Made by a program: the position numbers and the translations under genes. A model generated the notes under the pieces. That model was given only the letters and a program-made list of their open reading frames with translations, made no database searches and was not told the origin of the DNA. Below, in pieces: positions 27,416-35,703 of a stretch of DNA of 64,000 nucleotides (position 1 is its first letter; the number at the start of each line of letters is the position of its first letter). Source of the DNA: Deltaproteobacteria bacterium (GTDB lineage: Bacteria; Desulfobacterota; GWC2-55-46; JADFVP01); assembly GCA_029262515.1 (NCBI GenBank), contig JAJCZH010000008.1, positions 124,001 to 188,000 on the forward strand, read 5' to 3'.

Positions 27416-28486
27416 TTAACCCCTTGCAGCCACCTTCTTGTTCTTCAGTTTATAGACGTAAGCGAGAATCTCAGCCACCGCCTTATAGAGTGTCACCGGG
27501 ATCTCTTTACCTATTTCAACGTTTTTGAAAAGAGAGCGCGCAAGCGGTTTATCCTCGACAATCGGCACGTTGTGCTTTATGGCTATCTCTTTAATCCTCG
27601 CGGCGATAAGGCCCGCGCCCTTTGCAACGACTATCGGGCTCGCCGCCTTCTCGGTTTCGTACTTGAGCGCAACTGCAAGGTGGGTCGGGTTTGTAACTAC
27701 GACGTCGGCTTCGGGCACATCCTGCATCATCCGCTTTCTCGCCATCTCCCTCTGCGCGCTCCGTATCCGGGCCTTGACCATCGGGTCACCTTCTGAACTG
27801 CGGCTCTCCTCTTTCACCTCTTCTTTCGTCATCTTCATGCTCTTCTCGTGCTGCCACTTCTGATAGATGTAATCGACTACCGCTATTACCGCAAGCACCC
27901 ATACGGTCTTGATCATTATCTTGAAACTGAGAGACGCAATCAGTTTAAAGGAGCTTGCGACCTCCATATCGATCATATGCGGCAAGGTCGGCCACTCTTT
28001 CTTAATACTGCTGTAGACGACATAGGTAAGTACGGCGACCTTGAGTACCGACTTGAAAAGCTCATTGAGCGCGTTGACCGAGAAGATCTTTTTTGCGCCT
28101 TCAATTGGGTTGATCTTTGAAAAACTCGGTACCAGAGGCTGTCCGGTAAAGTTAATGCCTATCTGCAAAAGGTAAGCGAGCAGGCCGAAGACGGGAATCG
28201 CAAAGGCCGGCAGGCTGAGTATGAAAAAGTCCTTTAAGAGCCTTCGATACAGCGAGATGGTATCTGCAAGGGTCAGCTCTACGTCATAAGGAAATGCCGG
28301 CTGCTTGAAGAGCGAGAGCATGCCTTCGGCAAACCAGGCGGAGAAGAAGTAGAGCAACATGATGCCGCCGAAAAAGACCGCAAATGTGGCAACCTCTTTA
28401 CTGCTTGCAACATTACCCTTTTGACGAGTCTCCTCCCTCTTTTGCGAAGTAGGGAGTTCTGTTTTGTCCTGTCCGTTATCCGCCAC
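27416..28486 (-). CDS. flhB: Flagellar export switch protein FlhB
   Basis: 356 residues, GTG start with GAGGT upstream. The N-terminus has the family DKTELPTSQKREETRQKG, then four membrane segments (about 35-60, 90-112, 145-165, 190-210). The C-terminal domain carries the self-cleavage site NPTH at 266-269 in VVVTNPTHLAVALKY. Cleavage there switches substrate class from rod/hook to filament under FliK control. It begins directly after the fliR stop. Confidence 0.98.
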   Translation of the reverse strand: MADNGQDKTELPTSQKREETRQKGNVASSKEVATFAVFFGGIMLLYFFSAWFAEGMLSLFKQPAFPYDVELTLADTISLYRRLLKDFFILSLPAFAIPVFGLLAYLLQIGINFTGQPLVPSFSKINPIEGAKKIFSVNALNELFKSVLKVAVLTYVVYSSIKKEWPTLPHMIDMEVASSFKLIASLSFKIMIKTVWVLAVIAVVDYIYQKWQHEKSMKMTKEEVKEESRSSEGDPMVKARIRSAQREMARKRMMQDVPEADVVVTNPTHLAVALKYETEKAASPIVVAKGAGLIAARIKEIAIKHNVPIVEDKPLARSLFKNVEIGKEIPVTLYKAVAEILAYVYKLKNKKVAARG

Positions 28487-29257
28487 CTACATAACCTCGA
28501 TAATCGTATAAACGTTATTCCACATCCCGTGAAGCAGCGTAATAATCGCATCGATAAAGAACGGAAGCATCAATGAGAGCATCAAAAAACCGACTACGAT
28601 CATTATCGCGAAGCCGACGACAAAAACGTTCAACTGCGGAACCACCTTTGCCAGAAGGCCGTTGCCTATATTGACGAACGAGAGAATAGCTATAATAGGC
28701 GCAGCCAGTTTCGCTCCTACCATAAAAATATCTCCCGAGAACCTGAGAAGATTGTCCGCAAAAGGGGCCGTGAGCTTATAACCGTACGGCGGAATCAACT
28801 CAAAACTCTTTTGCAGGGCTATTATCATCATAAGGTGCCCGTCGAAACTGAGAAAGATCAAGACCGTGAGTATCGACATCAGACGTCCTATGACCGTTAC
28901 CTGCGAGGCGCTTACCGGATCGTAGACACTCGCCATGCTGAGGCCCATCTCAAAGGACGCGAATTGCCCTGCGAACTCTATTCCGGTAAAGATAAATTTT
29001 ATTACCAATCCAATCGCCGCGCCGACAATAACCTCCGAGGCTATTGCGAGCACAAGCGAAATTATATTTTGTGGCATAGGAACATCCGCCAGCAACGGAG
29101 TCAACAGCATAGTAAGGCCGAGCACAAGGCCCACCTTGACACGCCCGGGCACATTGATGGCGCCGAAGATAGGGGCGACCATAAGAATCGAACTCGTCCT
29201 TATAAGCGTAAAAAGAAAGGTCGGCGTATTCGAGAGCATATAGTCTAAAGGATTCAA
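28487..29257 (-). CDS. fliR: Flagellar export gate protein FliR
   Basis: 256 residues with about six membrane helices. Motifs include TLIRTSSILMVAPIFGAINV, VKVGLVLGLTMLLTPLL, GLSMASVYDPVSASQVTVIG and VPQLNVFVVGFAIMIVVGFL. The start is a TTG with GGAAGAG upstream; an ATG six codons in has no ribosome site. FliR is the single subunit that completes the FliP5-FliQ4-FliR1 gate. It sits between fliQ and flhB. Confidence 0.95.
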   Translation of the reverse strand: MNPLDYMLSNTPTFLFTLIRTSSILMVAPIFGAINVPGRVKVGLVLGLTMLLTPLLADVPMPQNIISLVLAIASEVIVGAAIGLVIKFIFTGIEFAGQFASFEMGLSMASVYDPVSASQVTVIGRLMSILTVLIFLSFDGHLMMIIALQKSFELIPPYGYKLTAPFADNLLRFSGDIFMVGAKLAAPIIAILSFVNIGNGLLAKVVPQLNVFVVGFAIMIVVGFLMLSLMLPFFIDAIITLLHGMWNNVYTIIEVM

Positions 29258-29314
29258 ACCGTCTCTTCCTTCTATACGTTTCTCCCGGCAATAACGCCGG
29301 GAGAGAAAACCGCG

Positions 29315-29584
29315 TCACCTGACAAACTCGGGTATGCTCGTAATCATATCGGTGGTAAAGGTAATGAGCAGCTCCATCATCCACGGCGCGAAGATCAGGA
29401 GCGCAATCATAACGACAACTATTTTCGGCACAAAGGTAAGCGTCATCTCCTGAATCTGGGTAACCGCCTGAAAGAGGCTTATTGCAAGACCGATTATCAT
29501 GCCGCTTGCGAGTATCGGCGCCGCCACCATCAATACGACCAAGATAGTCTCCTTGCCTATCATTGTAATAAACTCGGGTGTCAT
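29315..29584 (-). CDS. fliQ: Flagellar export gate protein FliQ
   Basis: 89 residues with two membrane helices (about 15-38 and 50-75). The family pattern is visible in APILASGMIIGLAISLFQAV and TQIQEMTLTFVPKIV. Exact FliQ length. It packs around FliP and FliR in the export gate. It lies between fliP and fliR. Confidence 0.96.
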   Translation of the reverse strand: MTPEFITMIGKETILVVLMVAAPILASGMIIGLAISLFQAVTQIQEMTLTFVPKIVVVMIALLIFAPWMMELLITFTTDMITSIPEFVR

Positions 29585-29612
29585 AACCCCTCTCTCCTAT
29601 GGCCTGTGGTTA

Positions 29613-30392
29613 TCAATGAAAACTCTGCACTAACGAGCCGACTAGCAGGTACCACCCGTCGGCAAGCACAAAGAGCATCAGCTTAAACGGCAATGAAATC
29701 ATAACTGGTGGCAGCATCATCATGCCCATCGACATGAGTACGCTCGCAACCACCATGTCGATTACCAGAAACGGCAGATATATCAGAAACCCGATCTGAA
29801 AGGCCGTCTTCAACTCACTCGTAATAAAAGCCGGCACAAGAGCGAGCATTGAGATCATGCTCTTATCCTGCTCGATATCGGTAATTTCCGTCTCGGGCGT
29901 CCCTTTATTGGCCAGTTCCTGGAAGAGCGTTAAATCCTTCTTTCGCGTATTCTTGAGCATAAAACCCTTGAGCGGATCGAGGGCATTAGTAAAAGCGCCT
30001 GTCTGGCTTATCTCGCCGTTCATATACGGCTTTATAGCCGTATCGTTAATCTTGATAAAGGCTGGCGACATAACGAAGAAGGTCATAAAGAGCGTCAACC
30101 CGATCAAGACCTGATTAGGTGGAGACTGCTGTACGCCCATGGCCTGACGGAGAATCGAGAAGACGATAATTAGGCGCGTAAAAGAGGTCATCATCAGTAT
30201 GAAGGCAGGTGCGAGTGTCATAAGCGTAAGAAGCAGAACTATCTGTATCGCTTTTGTGACGCCTTCCGGGCCCTCTGAACCGCCGATGGAGAGGTCTACG
30301 GACGGAAGGCTGAGCGGCTCTGCGGCCACAGCAGAGCCGGAGACCGCAAGCACACAAAAGAGAATAAAAAAAGTTATTGTTTTTCTGTTCAT
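29613..30392 (-). CDS. fliP: Flagellar export gate protein FliP
   Basis: 259 residues with an N-terminal signal peptide (FILFCVLAVSGSAVAA), typical of bacterial FliP. Conserved blocks are LTLAPAFILMMTSFTRLIIV, FSILRQAMGVQQSPPNQVLI, PAFITSELKTAFQIGFLIYL and DMVVASVLMSMGMMMLPPVM. It is the pentameric pore of the export gate. It follows fliO. Confidence 0.98.
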   Translation of the reverse strand: MNRKTITFFILFCVLAVSGSAVAAEPLSLPSVDLSIGGSEGPEGVTKAIQIVLLLTLMTLAPAFILMMTSFTRLIIVFSILRQAMGVQQSPPNQVLIGLTLFMTFFVMSPAFIKINDTAIKPYMNGEISQTGAFTNALDPLKGFMLKNTRKKDLTLFQELANKGTPETEITDIEQDKSMISMLALVPAFITSELKTAFQIGFLIYLPFLVIDMVVASVLMSMGMMMLPPVMISLPFKLMLFVLADGWYLLVGSLVQSFH

Positions 30393-30463
30393 CGTTCACA
30401 CTTCATCGGCACACGTTACCGGCAAAAAAATCGATCCAGGTTCTAAATCACCCGGACTCCACA

Positions 30464-30805
30464 TTAACGAAAAAGCTTGAAGACCGGTTTAGGCCGGTCC
30501 GCTTCGTACTTCTTTATCTCATCTATGGCTTCGGCGCTGTCAAGAGTAGTCAGGCACGTGATGCTCTCTGCGGTTACGCCGAGCACCAGCAGTTCCCCGG
30601 CGACGTCAACGATGCTTATGCTCTTTTTGGGGCCGAGAAAAGAGGTAGAAAGCACCTTGACAGGAGAGGCGTACTTGGCGCCTAACCGTGCCCCACCCCT
30701 GTTCATGTAAGTCTTAAGTAGCCAGAGCAGGAGCAGCATGACGGCTATTACGACCCCCAGCATCAGTATCGCCTTGGTGAACATATAGAGGTATGAGTCT
30801 GTCAT
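30464..30805 (-). CDS. fliO: Flagellar export gate assembly protein FliO
   Basis: 113 residues with one membrane helix near the N-terminus (about 10-30, AILMLGVVIAVMLLLLWLLK). A small cytoplasmic domain carries VLSTSFLGPKKSISIVDVAG and LLVLGVTAESITCL, typical of FliO. It helps FliP assemble. Its ATG overlaps the fliN stop (ATGA), so it is translationally coupled. Confidence 0.92.
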   Translation of the reverse strand: MTDSYLYMFTKAILMLGVVIAVMLLLLWLLKTYMNRGGARLGAKYASPVKVLSTSFLGPKKSISIVDVAGELLVLGVTAESITCLTTLDSAEAIDEIKKYEADRPKPVFKLFR

Positions 30806-31431
30806 GCCAGGTTAGTGATCCTTTCAGACGGGCTTACGATATCGGTCAGTTTGATGCCGAACTTATCGTTTACAACGACGGTCTCTCCCTTTGCGATAAG
30901 GTGACCGTTGACAAAGATTTCCATCGGGTCGCCGGCGAGCTTATCAAGTTCCATTACCGCACCTTGACCGAGGCTGAGCAGGTCTTTTATATAGAGCTTG
31001 GTCCTGCCGAGTTCCACCGATATAGTTACGGGGATATCGAGTATCAGTTCGAGGTTGCTTATGCCCTTGCCCGCGGCCTCTGCCTTCAACTCGGCAAACG
31101 TCGCAGCGGGCTGCTGCACCACGGCTACCGCAGCAGGCTCGCCGCCAAGCAGCGGCGTTTCGACCTCGCTGGCCTCCTGCTCGGCCATCGCCTCCGCCCA
31201 TGGGTCGGCTTCACCCTCTGTGCCTTCGGCCGGCTCACTTCCAGTCTCCTCTCCAGATTCTGTCGCAGCCTCGGTGGCAGGCTCGCTTACAGCCCCCTCT
31301 CCCGACTCTGCTACAGCCTCGGCAGCCGGTTCTTCAGCAGCCTCAGGAGCCTCGGTTGCCGCATCAGGAGCCTCGGCGGTTGCCTCCGCCTCAGTCTCTT
31401 CAGCCTTAGTCTCTTCCGTTTCGTCTGCCAT
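30802..31431 (-). CDS. fliN: Flagellar switch protein FliN with a long acidic N-terminal extension
   Basis: 209 residues against about 137 in E. coli. The C-terminal SpoA domain (about 125-205) is standard: LELILDIPVTISVELGRTKL, IKDLLSLGQGAVMELDKLAG, PMEIFVNGHLIAKGETVVVN and FGIKLTDIV. The first roughly 105 residues are almost only Ala, Glu, Thr, Pro, Ser and Gly, highly acidic and repetitive, so probably disordered. No CheC domain is present, so it is not FliY. It forms the base of the C ring and binds phospho-CheY and FliH. It sits one base from the fliM stop. Confidence 0.95.
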   Translation of the reverse strand: MADETEETKAEETEAEATAEAPDAATEAPEAAEEPAAEAVAESGEGAVSEPATEAATESGEETGSEPAEGTEGEADPWAEAMAEQEASEVETPLLGGEPAAVAVVQQPAATFAELKAEAAGKGISNLELILDIPVTISVELGRTKLYIKDLLSLGQGAVMELDKLAGDPMEIFVNGHLIAKGETVVVNDKFGIKLTDIVSPSERITNLA

Positions 31432-32421
31432 CTAAAGTCCTCCTTCTTCTTTTACAGCCAGGATCTGAATCGAGTAGTATTCATCTCTAACTCCCGGTCT
31501 GGCAACAAACTTGGCCTCATTCTCTATTATTACATCTATAGGTTCATGAACCTTTTGACCGAGCTGAACGACATCACCGGCCTTGAGACTCAAAAGTTCC
31601 GAAAGTTTCAACTCCGCCTGCCCTATACGTCCGGTAATAGAGAGCTCAACAAGGTCGAGCTGCTCTCTCAAGGTCTCGCTCCACGCCTTATCTATGCCGT
31701 CTACTTCTCCCTGGCGAACCCCGTAGAGCTTGTCGCGAATTGGCTCAAAAAGCGCGTATGGTACACAGAAGGAGAAGCGGTCGCTGCGGTTTTCAACCTC
31801 CATTAAAAAGCTGTAGACCACGACCACTTCACCCGAATCTACAAGATTGACAAACTGGGGGTTTGTTTCGGAGCGTACGAACTTGTGCTCAACGGGGTGC
31901 ACGGGTTTCCATACGGCATCCATCTCTTCAAAAATAACGTCGACCACCTTTTTTACAACCGACTGCTCTACATGGGTGAAGTCCCTGCCCTCTATTCGCG
32001 CATGGAAAGTACCGTCTCCGCCGAAGTAGGTATCCACTATCATAAAGACTAACTCGGAGTTGAAGGTAAGCAGGGCCTGGCCCCTTAGCGGAGAGAGGTG
32101 AAATATATTGAGGCTCGAAGGCATCTTTAGATTTTCGAGAAAATCGGAGTACTTCATAGTCTCAATGCCCTCGGTAGTAACGTCAACCCCTTTCCTTAGG
32201 AGGTTAAAAAGGCCTTCGTTTACCGAGCGGCAGAACTTTTCATTTATCATCTCAAGGCTCGGCATCTTGCCGCGCACAGCGCGCGCCTGATCCTCGAAAT
32301 CGTAGACCGCTACCCCGTCAATCTTCGTAACGGTAGGCTTCTTTTCGGTATTGATATCACCGTCGGAGAGCCCTTTCAGAAGTGCATCCACCTCGTCCTG
32401 AGATAAGATCTGGTCTGCCAT
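31432..32421 (-). CDS. fliM: Flagellar switch protein FliM
   Basis: 329 residues. The N-terminal ILSQDEVDALLKGLSDGD is the CheY-P-binding peptide. The middle CheC-like domain includes SLNIFHLSPLRGQALLTFNS, VDTYFGGDGTFHARIEGRDF and PQFVNLVDSGEVVVVYSF. The C-terminal SpoA domain has LSLKAGDVVQLGQKVHEPID. It forms the C-ring wall between FliG and FliN. It precedes fliN immediately. Confidence 0.98.
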   Translation of the reverse strand: MADQILSQDEVDALLKGLSDGDINTEKKPTVTKIDGVAVYDFEDQARAVRGKMPSLEMINEKFCRSVNEGLFNLLRKGVDVTTEGIETMKYSDFLENLKMPSSLNIFHLSPLRGQALLTFNSELVFMIVDTYFGGDGTFHARIEGRDFTHVEQSVVKKVVDVIFEEMDAVWKPVHPVEHKFVRSETNPQFVNLVDSGEVVVVYSFLMEVENRSDRFSFCVPYALFEPIRDKLYGVRQGEVDGIDKAWSETLREQLDLVELSITGRIGQAELKLSELLSLKAGDVVQLGQKVHEPIDVIIENEAKFVARPGVRDEYYSIQILAVKEEGGL

Positions 32422-32460
32422 ATACTTTCAACCTTCCTGTAACCGGTAAAGAACCGGTTA

Positions 32461-33027
32461 TTACTGAATAACAAACTCGGTAAAATACGCCGTCTTAACA
32501 GAGTTGTCAGGTAAAAACTGATTGATCCTGTTAACAATCTCATCACGCAGTTTGTACTTGCCCTCAACGGTCCCTATATCCGAATAACTCTTGGAACTGA
32601 GCAGAATGATTATAGAGTCGCGAATCTTCGGGTCATTGACCTTGAGGTCTCCGCTCGACTCAGGAGAGGTCAACTCAAGGTTGAGAGTCAACTTGAGGTA
32701 CCTGCCGCCGGACTGGTCCTGAAGATTGACGATAAAGGTTTTCAGGCCGTAGACCGCAGGACCATCACCAGCCGCCTCAGCACTATCGCCTCCACCGTGC
32801 CCACCGGACTCCTTTTTCTTCTTCTCCGGTGCGTGCTTCTCCGTCTTAACCTCATGGCCGTCATCAACAGGTTCTTCCCCTCCGCCCTTAAGCAGAAAGA
32901 AGGCTGCGGCGCCACCGATAACAACAACTGCCGCGACAATAATGATCAATACCTTCTTGTTACCCAAGAGTCCCCCCTTGGCTGCAGGGGCATCATCTTT
33001 CTTCTTTCCCTCTTCCTCTTCCGCCAT
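32461..33027 (-). CDS. fliL: Flagellar stator-associated protein FliL
   Basis: 188 residues. A short cytoplasmic head with a Lys/Glu cluster, one membrane helix (about 26-47, KVLIIIVAAVVVIGGAAAFF), a His/Lys/Glu-rich linker, and a periplasmic domain with YGLKTFIVNLQDQSGGRYLK, LTLNLELTSPE, RDSIIILLSSKSYSDI and the C-terminal TAYFTEFVIQ. FliL rings surround stators and tune torque. AGGAGG before the ATG. It is the first gene of the twelve-gene operon ending with fliA. Confidence 0.94.
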   Translation of the reverse strand: MAEEEEGKKKDDAPAAKGGLLGNKKVLIIIVAAVVVIGGAAAFFLLKGGGEEPVDDGHEVKTEKHAPEKKKKESGGHGGGDSAEAAGDGPAVYGLKTFIVNLQDQSGGRYLKLTLNLELTSPESSGDLKVNDPKIRDSIIILLSSKSYSDIGTVEGKYKLRDEIVNRINQFLPDNSVKTAYFTEFVIQ

Positions 33028-33108
33028 CTCAACCTCCTCAATGAAAAATAGATAATCGCCACCCGCAAGAGACCGGTGGCGCAGTAATCCGAACGATACC
33101 TTATATTT

Positions 33109-33124
33109 TGCAATAGGCGTGCCA
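33109..33124 (-). promoter_or_regulatory. sigma54 promoter of the fliL-to-fliA operon
   Basis: Minus strand TGGCACGCCTATTGCA, a full match to TGGCAC-N5-TTGCA. About 80 nt before the fliL ATG. Confidence 0.9.
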
Positions 33125-33244
33125 TTACCGACTTATTTTATCTTTTTGTAACATGCTGAAATTATTATGAAATATAAGCGGTTTTAGGACCTTATAAAAA
33201 GGACTGGGAAATAGGATCGACGAAGTCACGAATTTGAACCGTAA

Positions 33245-33262
33245 AAGTCATTTTTATGACTT
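33245..33262. promoter_or_regulatory. Palindromic activator-site candidate upstream of the fliL promoter
   Basis: Perfect inverted repeat AAGTCA-N6-TGACTT; the core on the gene strand is GTCATAAAAATGAC. It lies about 120 bp upstream of the fliL sigma54 element, a normal enhancer distance, between the flgE terminator and the promoter. Confidence 0.62.
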
Positions 33263-33271
33263 CAACTAAAG

Positions 33272-33308
33272 AAGGCCCTCTGCCCGAAAGTACCGGGCAG
33301 AGGGCCTT
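33272..33308 (-). terminator. Rho-independent terminator of fliK-flgD-flgE
   Basis: A perfect 15-bp GC-rich stem (AAGGCCCTCTGCCCG / CGGGCAGAGGGCCTT) with a 7-nt loop, 24 bp after the flgE stop. The minus strand continues with TTCTTT. Confidence 0.9.
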
Positions 33309-33331
33309 GTAAGGCTTACTTTAGAGTGCTA

Positions 33332-34984
33332 CTACCTCTTGAGGTTAACCAGTTCCGCCAGAAGCTCATCCGTTGTGGTGATGATCCTAGAGCTTGCCTG
33401 GAAGCCTCTCTGTGCGGTAATCATGTTTACGAACTGCTGGGCTATATCGATGTTTGAAAGTTCGAGAGTATTCGACTGCACAAGCCCCCTGCCGGACGAT
33501 CCGGGAGAACCGACAATCGGCTGGCCCGAGCTGAAGGTCTCGCTAAAGAGGTTGCTGCCAGAAGATTTGAGCCCCTCCTGAGAGGCAAAACCGGCAAGCA
33601 GTACCTGCCCCATCGTAAGGTCCCGCCCGTTTGAGTAGACGCCGAGAATTACGCCGTCCTGGCCGATACTTATCGAGCGCAATGTACCCGAAGAATAACC
33701 GTCCTGAGTAAGAGCCGATATACCGGAATCGGTTCCGTACTGCGTGGTACCGTCCTTACCCGTGCCCGACTGAACGATACTTGTGCCGTAGTCGAACGTA
33801 ATACTCTGGTTCTGGACAGGACCGCCGGTAAAGTCGAAACCTCCGGTCGCATAGGTGGTTGCGGATTCGTTGTAGAGCGCACCGTTGGTGTTGAAGGTTA
33901 TCGTTCCCTGCGCCTGTATCTGTTCGACACCAGCTGTCGAATCATTCGCGCCGACCACTGCAAACCACTCCCAGACATTTCCGGTGGCTCCGAGTGAATC
34001 TTTCCTGAAGTACATGGTTAGAACGTGGGAATTACCCAGCGAGTCATAGACCGTAACAGGCGTGGTAAAGTTAGAGGTATCTCCGGCCTTGGCAAGAGTA
34101 AAGACGCCTGCTGCTGAATTACTGACGTCACTCGATCCTGCGGCAATACTACCTGAGCTTGCAGCCGTAAATCCGAGTACTGCCTCTGAAGTGGTAGCAG
34201 CATTCGACCAGTCGAGCACTAAAGTACCGGTATTGCCGGTATCGTTAGTTATGGTGAATAGACCGGTCTGATCGTCGTAGGCAACCGTATAGGTATCGGC
34301 ATTTCCGTTGGCGGTCTCGAGTGCGTCCTTGATCGCAACCGCGGTTGCGGCACCTGTATTGGCATTACCGGAAACAAGCGAGCCGCCAGAGATGAGATCC
34401 GCCGTCAACCATGCAGTACCGCCGTCTATGCTGAAGTATATATCTTCATTCGTAGCCGTGGTAAAGACGAAACCGGTGATTGGCGCGTTTGAGTCGAGAT
34501 TCGCCTCAAGGTTAATTGCCGATGAGGCGTTCGGCGCTATAGAGCCTGTGGCTACCGAGAGGTCGGTGACCGCATTCTGAAGAGCACCCGCGGTGTCTGC
34601 CATGTAGCCCTGCAGCTTGTAACCGTCGGGATTGACCACGGCCCCGTTCTTGTCGATTGAGAACTGACCTGCGCGCGTATAGTAGGTCGTACTGAGGGTC
34701 GGGTCGTTGACAAGGAAGAAACCGTCGCCGCTGACGGCCATATCGAGAATATTTCCCGTTGTCTCGAACGCACCCTGAGCGAAGCTCTTCTGGACGTTTG
34801 AAAGGCTTACGCCGAGTCCGATCTGATTGTTACCCGTAAGCGACTGGCTAAGGATATCCGAAAAAGCTGCCCGACTACCCTTAAAACCGGTCGTATTGAC
34901 GTTGGCTACGTTGTTACCTATAACCGATAGGACGGACAGGTTGGCGTTGATCCCGCTAATTCCGGTAAATAGTGATGACTGCAT
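33332..34984 (-). CDS. flgE: Flagellar hook protein FlgE
   Basis: 550 residues, longer than E. coli FlgE (402) through an expanded surface domain. N-terminus MQSSLFTGISGINANLSVLS, then VIGNNVANVNTTGFKGSRAA. The middle has hook-specific TPVTVYDSLGNSHVLTMYF. The C-terminus is VQSNTLELSNIDIAQQFVNM followed by ITAQRGFQASSRIITTTDEL. AAGGAGG precedes the ATG. It builds the universal joint. It follows flgD (hook cap) and fliK (length control) and ends at a strong terminator. Confidence 0.97.
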   Translation of the reverse strand: MQSSLFTGISGINANLSVLSVIGNNVANVNTTGFKGSRAAFSDILSQSLTGNNQIGLGVSLSNVQKSFAQGAFETTGNILDMAVSGDGFFLVNDPTLSTTYYTRAGQFSIDKNGAVVNPDGYKLQGYMADTAGALQNAVTDLSVATGSIAPNASSAINLEANLDSNAPITGFVFTTATNEDIYFSIDGGTAWLTADLISGGSLVSGNANTGAATAVAIKDALETANGNADTYTVAYDDQTGLFTITNDTGNTGTLVLDWSNAATTSEAVLGFTAASSGSIAAGSSDVSNSAAGVFTLAKAGDTSNFTTPVTVYDSLGNSHVLTMYFRKDSLGATGNVWEWFAVVGANDSTAGVEQIQAQGTITFNTNGALYNESATTYATGGFDFTGGPVQNQSITFDYGTSIVQSGTGKDGTTQYGTDSGISALTQDGYSSGTLRSISIGQDGVILGVYSNGRDLTMGQVLLAGFASQEGLKSSGSNLFSETFSSGQPIVGSPGSSGRGLVQSNTLELSNIDIAQQFVNMITAQRGFQASSRIITTTDELLAELVNLKR

Positions 34985-35003
34985 GATGTGACCTCCTTTT
35001 TAT

Positions 35004-35657
35004 CTAGTATATTTCTCTTATTTTATCCATGCTGGTTGCATTGCCGCCTGCCATTACGGTTACGCCATCGGTTTCCAGAACCACGCTGGTAACCATCCCT
35101 ATTGAGTGCGGTATCGCTTCGAGCGGCAGGCCTTCTGCGTCAACGGCCTGTACCGAGAAGGTATACGGGCCTTGCGGCAGTGGCGTGCCGTTAAAATCGG
35201 TACCGTCCCATGTATAGTCGTACTCGCCGCGCCCCGCTCCGTTAAGGTCTGTCTCTTTAACAAGCTGATAGCTGCTGTTGTAGACCTTTATCGAGACCTT
35301 TGCGGCGCCCTCAGGAAGTTCGTAACCGAAGAGTACAGGATCACCTGCAAAGTAGAGTCCATTACCCTCCAACTTTACGCTCTTGCCTATAAGGTTTGCC
35401 GAATTGAGGTTCTGCATGCCCGCGACGCTGTCCGACATATCCGACATCGAGTTATCGACGTTAGTCAAGGCCTCCAACTGGCGGAACTGCGCAAGCTGGG
35501 CCACAAACTCGGTATTGTCCATCGGGTCGAGCGGATCCTGATTCTGAAGCTGCGTAACAAGAAGCTTCAGAAACATGTCCTGCCCGCCGTCTTCTTCTGG
35601 TGTCTTGTAAACGTCGGCATTCGGATCGACTGCCGCGCTTACTCCGGCTAACTCCAT
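35004..35657 (-). CDS. flgD: Hook cap / scaffold protein FlgD
   Basis: 217 residues. The N-terminal MFLKLLVTQLQNQDPLDPMD with NTEFVAQLAQFRQLEALTNV is the FlgD signature. The FlgD Ig-like fold follows in VKVYNSSYQLVKE-like strands and GRGEYDYTWDGTDFNGTPLP. FlgD caps the growing hook and is discarded at completion. GGGAGG precedes the ATG. It lies between fliK and flgE. Confidence 0.96.
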   Translation of the reverse strand: MELAGVSAAVDPNADVYKTPEEDGGQDMFLKLLVTQLQNQDPLDPMDNTEFVAQLAQFRQLEALTNVDNSMSDMSDSVAGMQNLNSANLIGKSVKLEGNGLYFAGDPVLFGYELPEGAAKVSIKVYNSSYQLVKETDLNGAGRGEYDYTWDGTDFNGTPLPQGPYTFSVQAVDAEGLPLEAIPHSIGMVTSVVLETDGVTVMAGGNATSMDKIREIY

Positions 35658-35703
35658 TATAGCCTCCCTCCCTTTCTATATTTTTTACCTGTCAATTATA
35701 CTC

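Noticed and set aside
30793..31806. A 337-codon plus-strand open frame opposite fliN and fliM
   Set aside because: It lies wholly antisense to two well-conserved switch genes, has no ribosome site and no recognisable domain. It arises from the GC-rich, Ala/Glu-rich coding of fliN.
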